From assembly GCF_022828245.2 (NCBI RefSeq), contig NZ_CP157587.1:663701-727700 (forward strand): a stretch of DNA of 64,000 bases. The letters are read 5' to 3'. A model generated the notes under the pieces. It did not search any database. It was given only the letters and a program-made list of their open reading frames with translations, and was not told where the DNA came from. Position numbers and translations under genes: made by a program. Positions 34,193 through 43,818 of the stretch are shown here, piece after piece; positions within the stretch are counted from its first letter, which is position 1; each line of letters opens with the position of its first letter. The stretch is from Nanosynbacter sp900555675 (GTDB taxonomy: Bacteria; Patescibacteriota; Saccharimonadia; Saccharimonadales; Saccharimonadaceae).

Positions 34193-34198
34193 AGTATA
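34193..34198 (-). promoter_or_regulatory. -10 element of leaderless LexA-like gene
   Basis: TATACT followed by 6 nt (TTAGAT) and ATG at 34186; back to back with the element at 34209, only 10 bp apart. Confidence 0.62.
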
Positions 34199-34208
34199 CA
34201 CCATACGC

Positions 34209-34214
34209 TATACT
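34209..34214 (+). promoter_or_regulatory. -10 element of leaderless glycan-locus operon
   Basis: TATACT followed by 6 nt (TAAAAT) and ATG at 34221. It drives the first glycan genes. Confidence 0.62.
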
Positions 34215-34220
34215 TAAAAT

Positions 34221-35615
34221 ATGGCAAAAAAATACATTAACGACGTTCGATTCTGGCTATTGGCTATTATTTTTGGAGGCGGCTTCGCCCTGCATCCCAG
34301 CGTCGGCTTATCAATTCTGGACTTCCCGTCGCTGCGGGTAGGATTATATCAAATCGTTGCCGTAAGCCTACTGTTATTTTCCTTGCCATTACTACTTAAA
34401 AAACGCCAAGAATTGTTAAAAAACCGATGGCTAATTGGCGGATTTTTGGCAATTTTTATCGCCATCATCGTCGGCATATTCTTCGCAGAAGCACGCCTAC
34501 GCACCGCGTTATATTCATTGTCGCTATTATTCTTACTCGTCGTCGGATTATCCACTGGCTTAATTTACGGCGAATTGTCAAAATCAGAAAAACGCAGACT
34601 TATCAGCGTCGGATTATGGAGCGGGCTAGTTTTTGGGATTTTAGCAATCATTCAGCTCATCGTCGCCACTTTTGAGCCTACGGGATTTGGCACGCTTTGC
34701 GCTGGCTGCAAAGCCGACGTTTTTGGATTTCCGCGAATTAATTTATTCGCCGCCGAACCGCAATTCTTCGCCAATTCTCTACTTCCAGCATTCTTCCTTG
34801 CACTCTTTCAATCAAAATCTCGCCTAGCCAAATTTAGCCTATTTTTCACAACTCTCGCCATATCTTTAACATTTTCCCGTGGCGGATTTTTAGCAATTTT
34901 TATCGCCATAATAGCCTTATTTATAATCGCTTTTGTAAAACGAATTGACGTATCTTTTATTCGTAAAAAACTTCCAATCATCTTCGCTGGATTACTATTC
35001 GGATTCATCTTATTATTCTCATCAGCCAACATTAGATACGCCAATACACCTTTCATTGCGCACAATACCTTCGTCAGTATGGTCGATCAATTATCTCTCG
35101 GGAAAATTAAGATTCCGCAAAAATCCGTCACCAAAAATCCGTCACCAAAACCCGCCGAAAACATTCCGCCAAGCAACAATTCTTTCCAGCCTGCCGGTTT
35201 CGTTGAAGCTTCCGCCAACGACAGACTTAGCGCCAGTGACTTAGCCATAAAATCTTGGCTGTCATCGCCGCGAACGTTCTTCTTCGGCGTCGGACTCGGC
35301 AATCTCGGTAATTTCATCCAAAAACACCTTCACGTAAACGTCCCAGCGGACCAAACAGTCTACGTTTTTTACATATTATTACTCAGCGGCTTAGGAATCA
35401 TCGGGCTATTCGCCCTTCTAATTGCCCCGTTGATAATCATATTTTTCGCCATAAAAAATATTCGTAAAATTAAAGCTCAATTTATCTTATCTCTAACTAT
35501 CGCGATGTTTGTGCATTTCTGGTTTTTTGGCAGTTTTATAAATACGATTCATTGTTTTGCTATAATCGGCATATTTTTGTATAATTACCCCAGAGATTAT
35601 GCGGAAAAAGTCTGA
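34221..35615 (+). CDS. O-antigen ligase/polymerase-like membrane protein (Wzy/WaaL family)
   Basis: This 464-aa protein has about 11-12 membrane helices and a large extracytoplasmic loop (about 275-350) rich in Pro/Ser/Asn, ending in the FGVGLGNLG motif typical of Wzy_C/WaaL proteins. It would join or polymerise glycan units on the outer face of the membrane. The loop contains a small tandem repeat (VTKNPSPK region). Ligase and polymerase cannot be told apart by sequence. It leads the operon and overlaps the initiating transferase by 17 nt. Confidence 0.82.
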   Translation: MAKKYINDVRFWLLAIIFGGGFALHPSVGLSILDFPSLRVGLYQIVAVSLLLFSLPLLLKKRQELLKNRWLIGGFLAIFIAIIVGIFFAEARLRTALYSLSLLFLLVVGLSTGLIYGELSKSEKRRLISVGLWSGLVFGILAIIQLIVATFEPTGFGTLCAGCKADVFGFPRINLFAAEPQFFANSLLPAFFLALFQSKSRLAKFSLFFTTLAISLTFSRGGFLAIFIAIIALFIIAFVKRIDVSFIRKKLPIIFAGLLFGFILLFSSANIRYANTPFIAHNTFVSMVDQLSLGKIKIPQKSVTKNPSPKPAENIPPSNNSFQPAGFVEASANDRLSASDLAIKSWLSSPRTFFFGVGLGNLGNFIQKHLHVNVPADQTVYVFYILLLSGLGIIGLFALLIAPLIIIFFAIKNIRKIKAQFILSLTIAMFVHFWFFGSFINTIHCFAIIGIFLYNYPRDYAEKV

Positions 35616-37020
35616 TTTTTACTTCAAAATTGTTCTAGTCGTTCTTGATATCTTAGCTTTATTGAGCGCATTTACTATTGCCTATATTTTGCGAATTTCC
35701 CTGGATCCTAGACCATTTCATATCAGCATCAACGCTATAGATTTTATCACTTCCATCTTTATGACGTTGCCATTGTGGATTGTGATGTTCTATTTCTTTG
35801 GTCTATACGACCGAGAGATTTACACGCACCCATTGCGAAACTTTGGACGAATACTTTTGGCATCAATAACTGGAATTATGATAATGATTTCCGTGACGTT
35901 CTTTACCAACACTCCGTTATTCCCAGCCAAGCTTGTCGCTGGTTATGCCACTGGAATTGGCTTTGTTCTACTAATGATTTTCCGCAGCGCCGCCAATATT
36001 GTTCGTCTGAAGTTATTAAAGCGCGGCTTAGGAGCTCGCCGTGTTATATTAATTGGCAATTGTGATTTAACTCACGTTCTGGCTGATTTTATAGAAACTA
36101 ATCCGTTAACTGGCTTTAAGATTAGCGGAATTGTTGCACAAACCCAGTTCATTCCTATTGAACTAAAAAAGCTTCGACGCTCGTCATTAGAATCGGCGCT
36201 CACCAGAGATAAAATTGACGTCATCATCCAAACCGACTCAAAAAACGTTAGTGAACATTATCAAATTGCCCAGAAACATTATCTGGATTTTTATCAAGCG
36301 CCGGAATTCGACGGAATTATGACCACCAAGCACACTATTGATATCATCGACTCCGTGCCGCTAATTCACACTCATCCGACGCCGTTAATGGGCTATGGGC
36401 GAATTGTTAAGCGGATTATGGATATTATCGGTGGAACAGCTGGGATTATTATCGCCTCGCCAATTATGCTTTTGGTGGCAATTGCCGTAAAAATCAGCGA
36501 CCCAGCGGGACCGATTTTAATGCACGGCAAACAGCAAAAACGTCTCACTCGCTACAATCGACCGTTTAAGGTCTATAAGTTCCGCTCGCATTATGCAAAG
36601 TTTGATGGCAAAACTGACGAAGAAGTCTTTCGAATGGTTGGTAAGCCTGAGCTAATTGAAGAATACCGTAAAAACGGCGACAAGCTTGATCATGATTTTC
36701 GTGTGACGCCAGTTGGTCGATTTATTCGTCGCTTTAGCCTTGATGAATTACCGCAGTTATTCAACGTCGTTAAAGGAGATATCAGCCTAGTCGGACCGCG
36801 AGCGCTGGTACCGCACGAATTAAGCGCATACGATAAAAAACACGTTTTATTAGCGGTCAAATCTGGGTTAACTGGACTTGCTGTAGTGTCTGGCCGACGC
36901 AGCATCAGCTTTGAAGAACGGCGACGAATTGACTTATACTATGTCCAGAACTGGAGTATCTGGATGGACATCACGATTTTATTAAAAACCTGCTTGGTTA
37001 TTTTCCAGAAAGATAATTAA
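35599..37020 (+). CDS. Initiating polyprenyl-phosphate sugar phosphotransferase (WbaP/WcaJ type)
   Basis: This 473-aa membrane enzyme transfers a sugar-1-phosphate to undecaprenyl phosphate, the first step of glycan assembly. Four to five N-terminal helices and a CoA-binding-like Rossmann domain (about 145-250) precede the phosphoglycosyltransferase domain (about 270-470): KRIMDIIGGTAGIIIASPIM helix, KVYKFRSHY, FSLDELPQLFNVVKGDISLVGPRA and the final WSIWMDITILLKT. It overlaps the downstream GT4 gene by 1 nt. Sugar specificity (Glc or Gal) is not visible. Confidence 0.93.
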   Translation: MRKKSDFYFKIVLVVLDILALLSAFTIAYILRISLDPRPFHISINAIDFITSIFMTLPLWIVMFYFFGLYDREIYTHPLRNFGRILLASITGIMIMISVTFFTNTPLFPAKLVAGYATGIGFVLLMIFRSAANIVRLKLLKRGLGARRVILIGNCDLTHVLADFIETNPLTGFKISGIVAQTQFIPIELKKLRRSSLESALTRDKIDVIIQTDSKNVSEHYQIAQKHYLDFYQAPEFDGIMTTKHTIDIIDSVPLIHTHPTPLMGYGRIVKRIMDIIGGTAGIIIASPIMLLVAIAVKISDPAGPILMHGKQQKRLTRYNRPFKVYKFRSHYAKFDGKTDEEVFRMVGKPELIEEYRKNGDKLDHDFRVTPVGRFIRRFSLDELPQLFNVVKGDISLVGPRALVPHELSAYDKKHVLLAVKSGLTGLAVVSGRRSISFEERRRIDLYYVQNWSIWMDITILLKTCLVIFQKDN

Positions 37021-38162
37021 TGAGTAAGCCAAAAATTGCCATAGTTCACGACTGGATTTACGGCGGCGGAGCCGAAAAAGTTGTTTTGGAAATTCACAAA
37101 TTGTACCCAGATGCGCCAATTTACACTTCTTTTTGTAGTGACGAATGGCGAGAAAGATTAGATAATAAAGTCGTTACCGGCTATTTACAGCGATGGCCGT
37201 TTTCAAAAATCCGACGATTATTGCCACTTCTTAGACAATGGTGGTTTGCTAAGCTTGATCTTAGCGAATTTGACATTATCATCTCCAGTTCGGGAAATGG
37301 CGAGGCAAAATTCGTCCGTAAATCCAGACCAGATCAATTTCATATTTGCTATTGCCACACACCGACGCATTTTTATTGGCGACATTATGACGAATATATC
37401 AAACGGCCAAGTTTTCGCCCACAATGGCTGGCGCGCCTAGGCTTAAAAACCTTAGTCCGACCACTGAAAAAACGAGATTTTAACGCCGCTCAGCAAGTCG
37501 ATGTTTTTATCGCCAACTCTACGGGAATTCAGGCTGATATTGAAGAGTTTTACCAGCGAAAAAGTACGGTTATTTTTCCGCCGATCGATGTGTCGAGCTT
37601 TTCACCACTTGTTAAAAATCGCGAGCAAACGTCCATCCCCAAAAAACCTCGCTGTCTGATTTGGGGGCGAATTGTGCCAATGAAACGGCTTGATATCGCT
37701 ATTAAGGCTTGTCAGAAACTTGGCTGGCAATTAGATATTATTGGAAAAGGTCCAGACGTTGACAACCTGAAGAATATCGCCGATAAACATACTAATTTCT
37801 TAGGATTTGTCGATAATGCCACGCGAGAAAAATATATTAAAAAAGCAGATTTGTTTATTTTTTGTTCGCACGAAGATTTTGGAATTGCGCCGGTTGAAGC
37901 GTTGGCATCTGGTATTCCAGTGGTTGCGTATGAAGCTGGCGGCGCACTTGATTATATAAAACCTGAAAAAAACGGCTGGTTCTTTTCTGAGCAAACAGAT
38001 TCTTCATTGATAAAAACCTTAGATAAACTTCCTGGTAAAAAAGTTTCACCAACAAAAATCTCAGCCACGGCAAACGAATTTTCAGCTGCAATTTTCCATA
38101 AAGCGATAAAAAATATAGTTGATAAATCATGGAAGGAACATTATCGTGAAAATCGTAATTGA
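37020..38162 (+). CDS. Family 4 glycosyltransferase
   Basis: This 380-aa cytoplasmic enzyme has a GT-B fold: N-terminal domain with IVHDWIYGGGAEKVV (Gly-rich acceptor loop) and C-terminal donor domain with HEDFGIAPVEALASGIPVVAYEAGG (E-x7-E family motif). It likely adds a sugar to the polyprenyl-linked glycan. It overlaps the next gene by 17 nt. Confidence 0.92.
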   Translation: MSKPKIAIVHDWIYGGGAEKVVLEIHKLYPDAPIYTSFCSDEWRERLDNKVVTGYLQRWPFSKIRRLLPLLRQWWFAKLDLSEFDIIISSSGNGEAKFVRKSRPDQFHICYCHTPTHFYWRHYDEYIKRPSFRPQWLARLGLKTLVRPLKKRDFNAAQQVDVFIANSTGIQADIEEFYQRKSTVIFPPIDVSSFSPLVKNREQTSIPKKPRCLIWGRIVPMKRLDIAIKACQKLGWQLDIIGKGPDVDNLKNIADKHTNFLGFVDNATREKYIKKADLFIFCSHEDFGIAPVEALASGIPVVAYEAGGALDYIKPEKNGWFFSEQTDSSLIKTLDKLPGKKVSPTKISATANEFSAAIFHKAIKNIVDKSWKEHYRENRN

Positions 38163-39243
38163 CGCCCGAACATTAAGGACTAGCACTGGTCGCTACATCG
38201 AACGGCTGATTCATTATTTGCAGAAAATTGATAATAAAAACGATTATGTTATTCTGCTCAAGCCAAAAGACTTCGATGGTTGGCAGCCAAGCAATCCAAG
38301 ATTTCAGAAAGTTATTTGCCCATATAAAGAATACACTTTTGCTGAGCAAATCGGCTTTAAAAAACAACTTGAAAGTCTCCATCCAGACCTAGTTCATTTT
38401 GCGATGGTTCAGCAGCCTGTTTGGTACAATTCCAGCCCAGTCGTCACTACGATGCAAGATTTGACTACTGTCAGGTTTAGAAATCCAGATAAAAATCCTG
38501 TCGTTTTCTGGATTAAGCAGCAAATTTATAAATGGGTCAATAAAAAAGTTGCCAGAAAATCTTCACACATCATCACAATTTCTAACTTCGTAAAAAATGA
38601 TTTGATTAAATTCACCGGCGTAAACCCAGAGAAAATTACTGTAACTTTGGAATCTGCAGACGAACTGCCAAAAGGCAACAAACCTGTTGACGAGTTGATT
38701 GGTAAAAAATTCATTATGTATATCGGTAGACCGACGCCACATAAAAACCTTCGACGGCTAATTGACGCTTTTGCCTTGTTGCGGAAAAAATATCCAGATT
38801 TAACACTGGCTTTGGCAGGTAAAAAAGATAGCAATTACGCTCGCCACGAGACATATGTAAATGAGCATGGAATTAAAAACGTCGTGTTTACCGGCTTTAT
38901 ATCAGACGAGCAATTGCGCTGGATGTACGAAAATACAGCAGTTTATTGCTTCCCTTCGCTCAGTGAAGGATTTGGTTTGCCAGGGCTAGAAGCAATGCTA
39001 CACGGCGCACCGGTCGCTTCGAGCACAGCCACTTGTCTGCCAGAAACCCACGGCGATGCCGCTCACTATTTTGATCCTTTCAGCGTCGAGGATATAGCAA
39101 AATCAATTGACGACATCTTATCCAACGACAAGTTGCGCAATGAACTCGTTAAAAAAGGCAAGAAACACGTTAAGACATTTTCATGGCAGCGCATGGCCGA
39201 GCAAACTTTGGCTATATATGAAAAATATGGTCGGAAAAGTTGA
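38146..39243 (+). CDS. Family 4 glycosyltransferase
   Basis: This 365-aa GT-B enzyme has KIVIDARTLRTSTGRYIERL at the start and SLSEGFGLPGLEAMLHGAPVASS as donor-site motif (E-x7-E). The GTG at 38146 is preferred: it begins the conserved strand and has GGAAGGAA about 10 nt upstream; the frame is open further upstream. WbaZ/rhamnosyl/mannosyltransferase-like; the donor is not known. It is convergent with the cytidylyltransferase-like gene, 2 nt apart. Confidence 0.9.
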   Translation: MKIVIDARTLRTSTGRYIERLIHYLQKIDNKNDYVILLKPKDFDGWQPSNPRFQKVICPYKEYTFAEQIGFKKQLESLHPDLVHFAMVQQPVWYNSSPVVTTMQDLTTVRFRNPDKNPVVFWIKQQIYKWVNKKVARKSSHIITISNFVKNDLIKFTGVNPEKITVTLESADELPKGNKPVDELIGKKFIMYIGRPTPHKNLRRLIDAFALLRKKYPDLTLALAGKKDSNYARHETYVNEHGIKNVVFTGFISDEQLRWMYENTAVYCFPSLSEGFGLPGLEAMLHGAPVASSTATCLPETHGDAAHYFDPFSVEDIAKSIDDILSNDKLRNELVKKGKKHVKTFSWQRMAEQTLAIYEKYGRKS

Positions 39244-39245
39244 AG

Positions 39246-39683
39246 TTAGCTTTCCTGTCCAGTAGCTTGATTAATTCGAGTAGACGAGTCTGCTTTATTT
39301 GAACCACCAACCCCATAGACCATTTCAATGTTATACTTTTCGCAAACATCACGCTCTGGAACAACTTCCGGTGCCGACCTATCACCACCATTTGCAAACA
39401 CTAATTGACATCCCGGATACTGCCGAGCAATCATCTCTAAGGTTTCTGTAACCGGAGGATTCTCATCAATAGAAAGCATCACCTGATCCACGCCTTTTAA
39501 TGCTCGCATTAAGCGTAGTCGATTTTCTTCATTAAGGATAATTTTTCCTTTTTTTAGCAATTGCTGTTTGTCATTATTCACCACTACAATCAAATAATCA
39601 CCCATTTTTGCAGCTGCCTCAATCATATCTAAATGTCCACCGTGTAATGGATTAAAATAGCCGCTAACAATTACAACTTTCAT
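39246..39683 (-). CDS. Cytidylyltransferase-like nucleotidyltransferase
   Basis: This 145-aa enzyme has the HxGH motif (NPLHGGHL, about residues 12-19), and STRI near the C-terminus in place of ISSSxI. It is related to glycerol-3-phosphate cytidylyltransferase (TagD) and the RfaE C-domain. It could make CDP-glycerol, CDP-ethanolamine or an ADP-sugar. CDP-glycerol would connect to the LtaS/MdoB-like enzyme at 5.1 kb, but that link is only suggestive. It is the sole leftward gene in this part of the glycan locus. Confidence 0.85.
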   Translation of the reverse strand: MKVVIVSGYFNPLHGGHLDMIEAAAKMGDYLIVVVNNDKQQLLKKGKIILNEENRLRLMRALKGVDQVMLSIDENPPVTETLEMIARQYPGCQLVFANGGDRSAPEVVPERDVCEKYNIEMVYGVGGSNKADSSTRINQATGQES

Positions 39684-39718
39684 AACATCCTCCTCTATAA
39701 CTTCTCTATTATACCTGA

Positions 39719-39724
39719 TATACT
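39719..39724 (+). promoter_or_regulatory. -10 element of leaderless rmlB operon
   Basis: TATACT followed by 6 nt (ATACTT) and ATG at 39731. Confidence 0.6.
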
Positions 39725-39730
39725 ATACTT

Positions 39731-40744
39731 ATGACAAAGATGCTAGTCACGGGAGGCGCGGGATTCATTGGCTCGAATTTTGTGCATTATACCGTAAAAC
39801 ACAAGCCAGAATATGAAGTCACTGTTATCGACAAATTAACCTACGCCGGAAATCGTGCTAATTTGGAAACTGTAGCTGACCAAATTACATTCGTAGAGGG
39901 CGATATTTGTGACGCCGAATTAGTAGACAAATTAGTCGCTGAAAATGACATAGTTGTACACTTCGCAGCCGAAAGTCACAATGACAATTCTTTACGTAAT
40001 CCATGGCCATTTGTTGAAACAAATATAATTGGTACGTATACCATTCTAGAGGCTATTCGAAAACATAATAAGAGACTACATCACATCTCAACTGATGAGG
40101 TTTTTGGTGATCTAGAGCTTGATGATCCAAATCGCTTCACAGAGGACACTCCATACAAACCTTCCAGTCCCTACTCTAGTACTAAAGCTTCCAGCGACAT
40201 GCTAGTTCGCGCCTGGATTCGTAGTTTTGGTATTAAAGCAACTATCTCAAACTGCTCTAACAATTACGGGCCATACCAACATATTGAAAAATTTATTCCG
40301 CGTCAGATTACCAATATTTTAAGTGATATCAAGCCAAAACTTTATGGTACCGGTGAACAAGTACGCGACTGGATCCATGTTGATGACCATAACTCAGCGG
40401 TTCATTTAATCTTAGAAAAAGGCGTTCTAGGAGAAACCTACATCATTGGCGCGGATAATGATCACGTTAATAATAAGATGGTGATTGAATTGATTTGTGA
40501 TCTAATGGGTAAAGGTAAAGATTGGTATGAACATGTCAACGATCGTCCAGGTCATGATATGCGCTACGCAATGGATTCCAGCAAGTTACGCCGCGAGTTA
40601 GGATGGCAACCGCAATACACAGATAATAAAACCGGCATGCACGATGGATTAATGCAAACTATTAACTGGTATCGCGAACACGAAGACTGGTGGCGCACCC
40701 AAAAAGACGCTGTTGAAGCAGCTTATGCAAAACAAGGACAATAA
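39731..40744 (+). CDS. rmlB: dTDP-glucose 4,6-dehydratase
   Basis: This 337-aa enzyme performs the second step of dTDP-L-rhamnose synthesis. It has NAD-binding GGAGFIGSNF (residues 8-17), FAAESHNDNS, the catalytic STDEVFGD and YSSTKASSD (YxxxK), and the RmlB-typical RPGHDMRYAMD. The three genes rmlB, rmlC and rmlD follow with 2 nt or fewer between them. Confidence 0.96.
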   Translation: MTKMLVTGGAGFIGSNFVHYTVKHKPEYEVTVIDKLTYAGNRANLETVADQITFVEGDICDAELVDKLVAENDIVVHFAAESHNDNSLRNPWPFVETNIIGTYTILEAIRKHNKRLHHISTDEVFGDLELDDPNRFTEDTPYKPSSPYSSTKASSDMLVRAWIRSFGIKATISNCSNNYGPYQHIEKFIPRQITNILSDIKPKLYGTGEQVRDWIHVDDHNSAVHLILEKGVLGETYIIGADNDHVNNKMVIELICDLMGKGKDWYEHVNDRPGHDMRYAMDSSKLRRELGWQPQYTDNKTGMHDGLMQTINWYREHEDWWRTQKDAVEAAYAKQGQ

Positions 40745-40746
40745 TT

Positions 40747-41313
40747 ATGTTTGACCCAACCGACTACAATGAACTTACAGTCACCGAATCGTCAATTCCA
40801 GGGTTGTTTGTTATTAAATTACCCGTATATGGCGACAATCGCGGCTGGTTCAAAGAGAACTATCAAAAAGAAAAAATGGAAGCCTTAGGCTTACCGTCGT
40901 TCGATATCGTACAAAACAATATCAGCTTCAATGACAAAACTGGTGCCACACGCGGTCTTCATGCTGAGCCTTGGAACAAATTCATTTCAACAGCCAATGG
41001 GCGTGTTTTTGGGGCTTGGTGTGACCTTCGTAAAGGTGAGAGTTTCGGGCGAGTATTTACCCACGAGATTAATCCGGGTACAGCAATTTTCGTTCCTAAA
41101 GGCGTAGCTAACGGTTATCAAACACTTGATGATAATGTCGCCTACACATATCTAGTTGACGCTCATTGGTTCCCGGACGCTAAATATACTTTTGTTAATT
41201 TATTTGATCCAGAATTAAAAATCAACTGGCCAATTGATAAGGATCAAGCAATTATTTCCGAAAAAGATGCCGCACATCCACTATTAAGTAATGTAATTCC
41301 TATGGAGATTTAA
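40747..41313 (+). CDS. rmlC: dTDP-4-dehydrorhamnose 3,5-epimerase
   Basis: This 188-aa cupin enzyme epimerises C3 and C5 of the keto-sugar. NRGWFKENY, QNNISFNDKTGATRGLHAEP (catalytic His in RGLH) and GTAIFVPKGVANGYQTL match RmlC. AAGGA lies upstream of the ATG. It sits in the rmlB-C-D operon and its stop overlaps the rmlD start by 1 nt. Confidence 0.95.
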   Translation: MFDPTDYNELTVTESSIPGLFVIKLPVYGDNRGWFKENYQKEKMEALGLPSFDIVQNNISFNDKTGATRGLHAEPWNKFISTANGRVFGAWCDLRKGESFGRVFTHEINPGTAIFVPKGVANGYQTLDDNVAYTYLVDAHWFPDAKYTFVNLFDPELKINWPIDKDQAIISEKDAAHPLLSNVIPMEI

Positions 41314-42155
41314 TGGATAATAAAGCGGTATTTATTACTGGAGCTAATGGTCAACTAGGGCGAGCACTACAACGTGTTTTTCCCAATGCGACGGCATTAT
41401 CGCGTCAAGATTTAGACATTACCAATAAAACCGCTGTCGACTCTTTCGATTGGCAACATGGATCGGTCATTATAAATGCCGCAGCCTGGACTAACGTTGA
41501 TGCAGCCGAGAAACCTGAAAACTTTCATCAAGTAGATCTTGTCAATCACCAAGCTGTACGCTTTTTGGCAGAAGCAGCGACGAAACACAATCTAACTCTA
41601 GTACACGTTTCGTCTGAGTATGTTTTTGATGGATCGCGAATAATTCATTACGAAGACGAACCCTTCTCTCCACTCAATATTTATGGAAAAACCAAAGCCG
41701 ACGGAGATTTAGCCGCATCTACAACAGCTAAGCATTATATAGTCCGAACCTCTTGGGTTGTCGGCGAGGGTAAAAACTTCATAAATACTATGAAAGATTT
41801 AGCGGCACGCAACATAAAGCCGTCTGTAGTAAGCGATCAAATCGGCAGGTTAACTTTTACTGATATCCTAGCCTGTGGCATTAAGCATCTTTTAGACGCA
41901 AATCTACCATATGGAACTTATAATATAACCAACGAAGGTCCGTTTGTTAGTTGGGCTGAAATTGCTAAAATAGTATTTGAAAAATCAGGCAAGCCAGCTT
42001 CAGATGTACGATCAATTTCTACAGACGAATACTTCTCGAACAAACCAGGTTCAGCCAAACGTCCTTTGAATAGTACTTTGAATTTAACGAAAATTGAAAA
42101 AACTGGATTTACGCCAGAAGATTGGCGAGATAAACTAAGTAAATTATTTAATTAG
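41313..42155 (+). CDS. rmlD: dTDP-4-dehydrorhamnose reductase
   Basis: This 280-aa NAD(P)H-dependent reductase makes dTDP-L-rhamnose. ITGANGQLGRAL (NAD loop), VHVSSEYVFDG, YGKTKADGD (YxxxK) and the late RPLNSTLNLTK are all RmlD hallmarks. A second RmlD-like gene lies at 45976-46833. Confidence 0.95.
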   Translation: MDNKAVFITGANGQLGRALQRVFPNATALSRQDLDITNKTAVDSFDWQHGSVIINAAAWTNVDAAEKPENFHQVDLVNHQAVRFLAEAATKHNLTLVHVSSEYVFDGSRIIHYEDEPFSPLNIYGKTKADGDLAASTTAKHYIVRTSWVVGEGKNFINTMKDLAARNIKPSVVSDQIGRLTFTDILACGIKHLLDANLPYGTYNITNEGPFVSWAEIAKIVFEKSGKPASDVRSISTDEYFSNKPGSAKRPLNSTLNLTKIEKTGFTPEDWRDKLSKLFN

Positions 42156-42195
42156 TTTCCATATGTGCCAATATTTCGTACGATAAATCTTATCT

Positions 42196-42225
42196 TTGTC
42201 AATTAACACACCTATTTGCTATACT
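42196..42225 (+). promoter_or_regulatory. Promoter of rmlA operon
   Basis: TTGTCA (42196-42201), 18 bp, TATACT (42220-42225), followed about 24 nt later by the rmlA ATG with AGGAGG in between. This is a conventional leadered promoter. Confidence 0.6.
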
Positions 42226-42248
42226 TATATCAGAAAAGTAGGAGGTTT

Positions 42249-43112
42249 ATGAAAGGAATAATTTTAGCGGGTGGATCGGGTACGCGATTATGGCCAATTA
42301 CTCAGGCTATAAGCAAGCAATTAATGCCTATTTACGATAAGCCAATGATTTATTATCCGCTTACCACATTAATGCAAGCGGGAATTCGTGACATTCTCGT
42401 AATTACCACTCCAGACGACCAAGACGGTTTCAAGAGGCTTCTTGGTAACGGATCACAATGGGGTATAAATCTAGAATACGCTGTTCAACCCACTCCAGAT
42501 GGTCTGGCGCAAGCTTTTATTATTGGTGAAGATTTTATTGGTGACGATAAAGTAGCTCTAGTGCTGGGAGATAATATATTTTATGGAGAGCGTTTAGATG
42601 AGTCTCTGCGGGAATGCACAAATCCCGACGGAGGCACAGTTTTTGCCTACAAAGTATCTGACCCAGAAAGGTATGGTGTCGTTGAATTTGATGACCAAAA
42701 TCAGGCAATATCAATTGAAGAAAAACCAACTTCCCCAAAATCCCACTTCGCAGTTGTCGGCTTATATTTTTATGATAATGACGTAGTAGAGATTGCTAAA
42801 AACGTAAAGCCATCAGCTCGAGGAGAATTAGAAATTACATCCATTAATGCAGAATACTTACGTCGCGGTAAATTGCAAGTTCAAACCTTAGACAATGGAG
42901 ATGTTTGGCTAGACACAGGGACGATCGACAGCTTAACTGATGCATCAGACTTTGTTAGAGTTATCCAAAAACGAACCGGCAGGATTATTGGCAGTCCTGA
43001 AAAAATCGCCTTTTATAACGGTTGGATTTCTAAAGGTCAGCTAAAAAATCTATCCGAACCACTTGCTAAATCTGGATATGGTAGTTATTTTACAAGGTTA
43101 ATTAATAAATAA
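42249..43112 (+). CDS. rmlA: Glucose-1-phosphate thymidylyltransferase
   Basis: This 287-aa enzyme makes dTDP-glucose, the first step of the rhamnose pathway. KGIILAGGSGTRLWPIT (signature), LGDNIFYGE (metal Asp) and EEKPTSPKSHFAVVGLYFYD match RmlA, at full length. ATG 42249 follows AGTAGGAGG; an upstream in-frame ATG lacks a site. It follows rmlBCD with its own promoter, completing the pathway. Confidence 0.96.
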   Translation: MKGIILAGGSGTRLWPITQAISKQLMPIYDKPMIYYPLTTLMQAGIRDILVITTPDDQDGFKRLLGNGSQWGINLEYAVQPTPDGLAQAFIIGEDFIGDDKVALVLGDNIFYGERLDESLRECTNPDGGTVFAYKVSDPERYGVVEFDDQNQAISIEEKPTSPKSHFAVVGLYFYDNDVVEIAKNVKPSARGELEITSINAEYLRRGKLQVQTLDNGDVWLDTGTIDSLTDASDFVRVIQKRTGRIIGSPEKIAFYNGWISKGQLKNLSEPLAKSGYGSYFTRLINK

Positions 43113-43113
43113 T

Positions 43114-43818
43114 ATGAAAAAAGTTTGTATTATCATTCCTGCTTACAATGAAGCTCCTGTTATAAAAAATGTTATTAAAAAATCTAAGAAAATATTTTCA
43201 GAGGCTAAAAAAGAATATTCTATTGATGTCGTGCTAATTAATGACGGATCCAAAGACGACACTCTTGAGCAAGCTAAAAAAGGCGGCGCAATAGTTATTG
43301 ATCATATATTGAATTCCGGAGCTGGAGGCGCCACATTAACCGGCCTCGCATACGCTCGACAAAATAATTATGACATTGCCGCCACTATGGATGCCGACGG
43401 TCAACATGACCCAGAAGATGTTCTAGCTGGAATTAAAAAAATATCCACCTCTAATACAGATCTATTGATTGGTAGTCGACTAATTAACAGTAATGGCATG
43501 TCAAAAACAAAAATTTTAGGAAATAAAGGATTAAGCTTCATTACTTATGTTTTATTCGGAACTAATGTTACAGACTCGCAATCTGGTCTACGAATCTACT
43601 CGCGAAAAGCAATCGATAATCTTGACTGGAAATCTACTGGATATGAATTTTGCTCTGAAATGATCTGGCGTGCCAAACAGTCTGGAATGAATATTGCCGA
43701 GTACCCAATTAAAGCTATTTATACCGACTATTCCCGCTCCAAAGGACAAAACAACTGGAATGCCATTAATATTGTCAAGCGATTATTTAAACAACGTTTA
43801 ACGGAGTTATTTGAATGA
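43114..43818 (+). CDS. Family 2 glycosyltransferase (DPM1/polyprenyl-phosphate type)
   Basis: This 234-aa GT-A enzyme has IIIPAYNEA, LINDGSKDDT and the DxD in ATMDADGQHDP, then SGLRIYSRKAI and a C-terminal helix-free end. It is like polyprenol-phosphate sugar synthases. It overlaps the DUF2304 gene by 4 nt, the standard pairing for this subgroup. Confidence 0.9.
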   Translation: MKKVCIIIPAYNEAPVIKNVIKKSKKIFSEAKKEYSIDVVLINDGSKDDTLEQAKKGGAIVIDHILNSGAGGATLTGLAYARQNNYDIAATMDADGQHDPEDVLAGIKKISTSNTDLLIGSRLINSNGMSKTKILGNKGLSFITYVLFGTNVTDSQSGLRIYSRKAIDNLDWKSTGYEFCSEMIWRAKQSGMNIAEYPIKAIYTDYSRSKGQNNWNAINIVKRLFKQRLTELFE

